Source of the DNA: an uncultured Capnocytophaga sp. | Lineage (GTDB): Bacteria > Bacteroidota > Bacteroidia > Flavobacteriales > Flavobacteriaceae | Reading direction: 5' to 3' | DNA: 7,954 nt | Assembly: GCF_937936315.1 (NCBI RefSeq) | Contig: NZ_CALGWU010000011.1 | Span: 1-7,954, forward strand | Shown here: positions 7,273 through 7,954 of the stretch, one piece after another | Numbering within the stretch: the first letter of the stretch is position 1 | How the letters are laid out: each line of letters opens with the position of its first letter | Notes under the pieces: model-generated | Told to the model about the DNA's origin: nothing | The model's database searches: none | What the model saw: the letters and a program-made list of their open reading frames with translations, nothing else | Translations under genes and position numbers: made by a program

Positions 7273-7357
7273 ATATGTGTTATATTTTTGATTTTCAACA
7301 CAATATTACATAAAATATTTGGATTACTCAAATTTTTTAAAAGTTTAAATCACTTCA
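7085..7357. repeat. Direct repeat, second copy (273 bp, IS right end)
   Basis: Partner of 6004-6276, same orientation. The near identity points to recent duplication or gene conversion. Recombination between the two would delete 1081 bp including the TonB-C-like gene. Confidence 0.93.
7261..7331 (-). promoter_or_regulatory. Transposase promoter with start-codon-hiding inverted repeat (copy 2)
   Basis: Same layout as in copy 1: TTG at 7331-7329, TAATATTG at 7308-7301, outer arms 7261-7271 and 7320-7330, inner arms 7276-7281 and 7297-7302, start codon at 7272-7270. All bases are conserved although the downstream gene is dead. Confidence 0.7.
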
Positions 7358-7392
7358 TTTATAAATTTATACAGAAGGAAACAAGTAATATA

Positions 7393-7485
7393 ATGGATTA
7401 TGATCTCAATGATCAGAAGTTTTTTAATAAATATCAGATTGATATAATGCAAAGTGAAGCTAAGAAATATTATGCCAAAAAATAA
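7393..7485 (+). CDS. Short ORF, possibly the tail of a gene cut by the IS
   Basis: MDYDLNDQKFFNKYQIDIMQ and ten further residues end at 7485, 14 bases inside the following lipoprotein gene. The frame is also open upstream into the IS end, so this may be the C-terminal remnant of a larger gene whose front was lost when the IS arrived. The mostly hydrophilic, Lys/Tyr-rich tail just ahead of a lipoprotein resembles a toxin end followed by its immunity gene, but 30 residues are too few to assign a family. Confidence 0.35.
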   Translation: MDYDLNDQKFFNKYQIDIMQSEAKKYYAKK

Positions 7486-7954
7486 ATTATTATATCTGTT
7501 TTTTTTTACCTTTTGTGCTTGCAAACCTATAATAATATATAGGTTGCCTCCTGAATATGTAATTATTATAGATAGGAGAGCTACAGGGTATGACATAAGT
7601 GTAGATCATTTTGTTAGGGATTATTATTTTAATAGCAACGGAAAATTCCTACGCGTAAATGATACAATAGTTCCTTCTGACTATCATATATATAAATGGT
7701 TTTATATAGATAATAAAAGAATTGAACTTGAATATATTAAAATCATAAATGGATATTTAGAAGGTACATATACAATAAATCCAGATATGCCTTTAAAAGA
7801 AATCTATTATAAGAAAAGTAAAATGGCGGGAAAATATATAGTATATAATACAGATAGACAAATATTATATCGGACATATTTTACAAATGGGAATGGTTAT
7901 TGGAAGGATTATTACTATAAAGAAGGTAAAATAAGAGAAGAAGGAAAAGTTGTG
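7472..7954 (+). CDS. Putative lipoprotein with YwqK/MORN-like repeat (3' end outside window)
   Basis: This is an open frame of 161 codons running off the right edge. The ATG at 7472 starts MPKNKLLYLFFFTFCAC, a short lipoprotein signal with Cys17, although the lipobox (FCAC) is not ideal. The middle is rich in Tyr, Ile and Asp (for example VIIIDRRATGYDISVDHF). The last visible part, FTNGNGYWKDYYYKEGKIRE, has the G.W.YY.EGK...EG pattern of YwqK/MORN-type repeats, which often occur in proteins described as antitoxin-like in Bacteroidota. The start overlaps the preceding short ORF by 14 bases. A run of nine T at 7499-7507 lies within the signal sequence and could be slippage-prone. Function is unknown; an immunity role is an inference. 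Confidence 0.72.
   Translation, partial: MPKNKLLYLFFFTFCACKPIIIYRLPPEYVIIIDRRATGYDISVDHFVRDYYFNSNGKFLRVNDTIVPSDYHIYKWFYIDNKRIELEYIKIINGYLEGTYTINPDMPLKEIYYKKSKMAGKYIVYNTDRQILYRTYFTNGNGYWKDYYYKEGKIREEGKVV

Larger units (their letters stand above)
6997..7357 (-). mobile_element. Truncated IS5-family-like insertion sequence, copy 2
   Basis: Only the right (transposase 5') end survives. The right boundary at 7357 is where identity with copy 1 ends, just after the terminal-repeat core at 7338-7350. Recognisable coding similarity fades around 6997; the bases between there and the TonB-C-like stop at 6924 could be more degraded IS sequence, but I could not establish it. No left terminal repeat was found. 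Confidence 0.78.

Noticed and set aside
6277..7380. Target-site duplications next to the two IS copies
   Set aside because: The right flanks share a loose TTCATTT...ATAAAT pattern, but no matching left flank could be found, so no duplication can be claimed.
7345..7596. Minus-strand frame across the IS end and third lipoprotein
   Set aside because: It is antisense to a lipoprotein start and its hydrophobic product follows from AT-rich complement bases.
1..7954. CRISPR arrays, tRNA or rRNA genes, riboswitches
   Set aside because: I saw no regularly spaced short repeats, no cloverleaf-like sequence and no recognisable aptamer core on either strand.

Overview
The window looks like an accessory, decaying stretch of a Bacteroidota (Flavobacteriia) chromosome. 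A Capnocytophaga-like host is my best guess. The evidence is low GC, signal peptides ending in AYAQ or YSQ, HYR/SprB-like cell-surface adhesin sequence, a Bacteroidetes-type exo-sialidase, many small lipoproteins, and several matches to the Bacteroidetes promoter form TTG-N19-20-TAnnTTTG. The genus is an inference.

Layout. Positions 1-1561 (minus strand) hold the middle of a large adhesin gene broken by two frameshifts and two in-frame stops. It has no N-terminus and runs off the left edge. Positions 1624-3249 carry an apparently intact secreted GH33 sialidase with its own promoter and a hairpin after the stop. Positions 3371-3958 hold the promoter, signal peptide and N-terminal domain of an adhesin, again frameshifted and cut off. 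It ends at a 17-bp inverted repeat (3938-4002) that overlaps a promoter and looks like the tip of a lost insertion sequence. An inversion of about 2.4 kb around the sialidase would neatly explain the two adhesin pieces.

Positions 4089-5476 form a tight gene row: a lipoprotein, a fragment matching the N-terminal part of the type VI secretion baseplate protein TssK, and a second lipoprotein whose ATG overlaps the stop of the fragment. The TssK-like part is visibly richer in G+C than its neighbours and its last residues look foreign.

Positions 5531-7357 contain two defective copies of one IS5-family-like element in the same orientation, sharing 273 bp with only two mismatches. They bracket a small secreted TonB-C-like protein. 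Each copy keeps a 5' end in which an inverted repeat spans the promoter and the transposase start codon. This architecture should silence transposase translation on read-through transcripts. After the second copy comes a short ORF (possibly the tail of a disrupted gene) overlapping a third lipoprotein that continues past the right edge and begins a YwqK/MORN-like repeat.

Overall, the sialidase is the one clearly functional enzyme. The rest reads as a scrapyard of surface adhesin, T6SS and possible immunity-type lipoprotein genes shuffled by insertion sequences.
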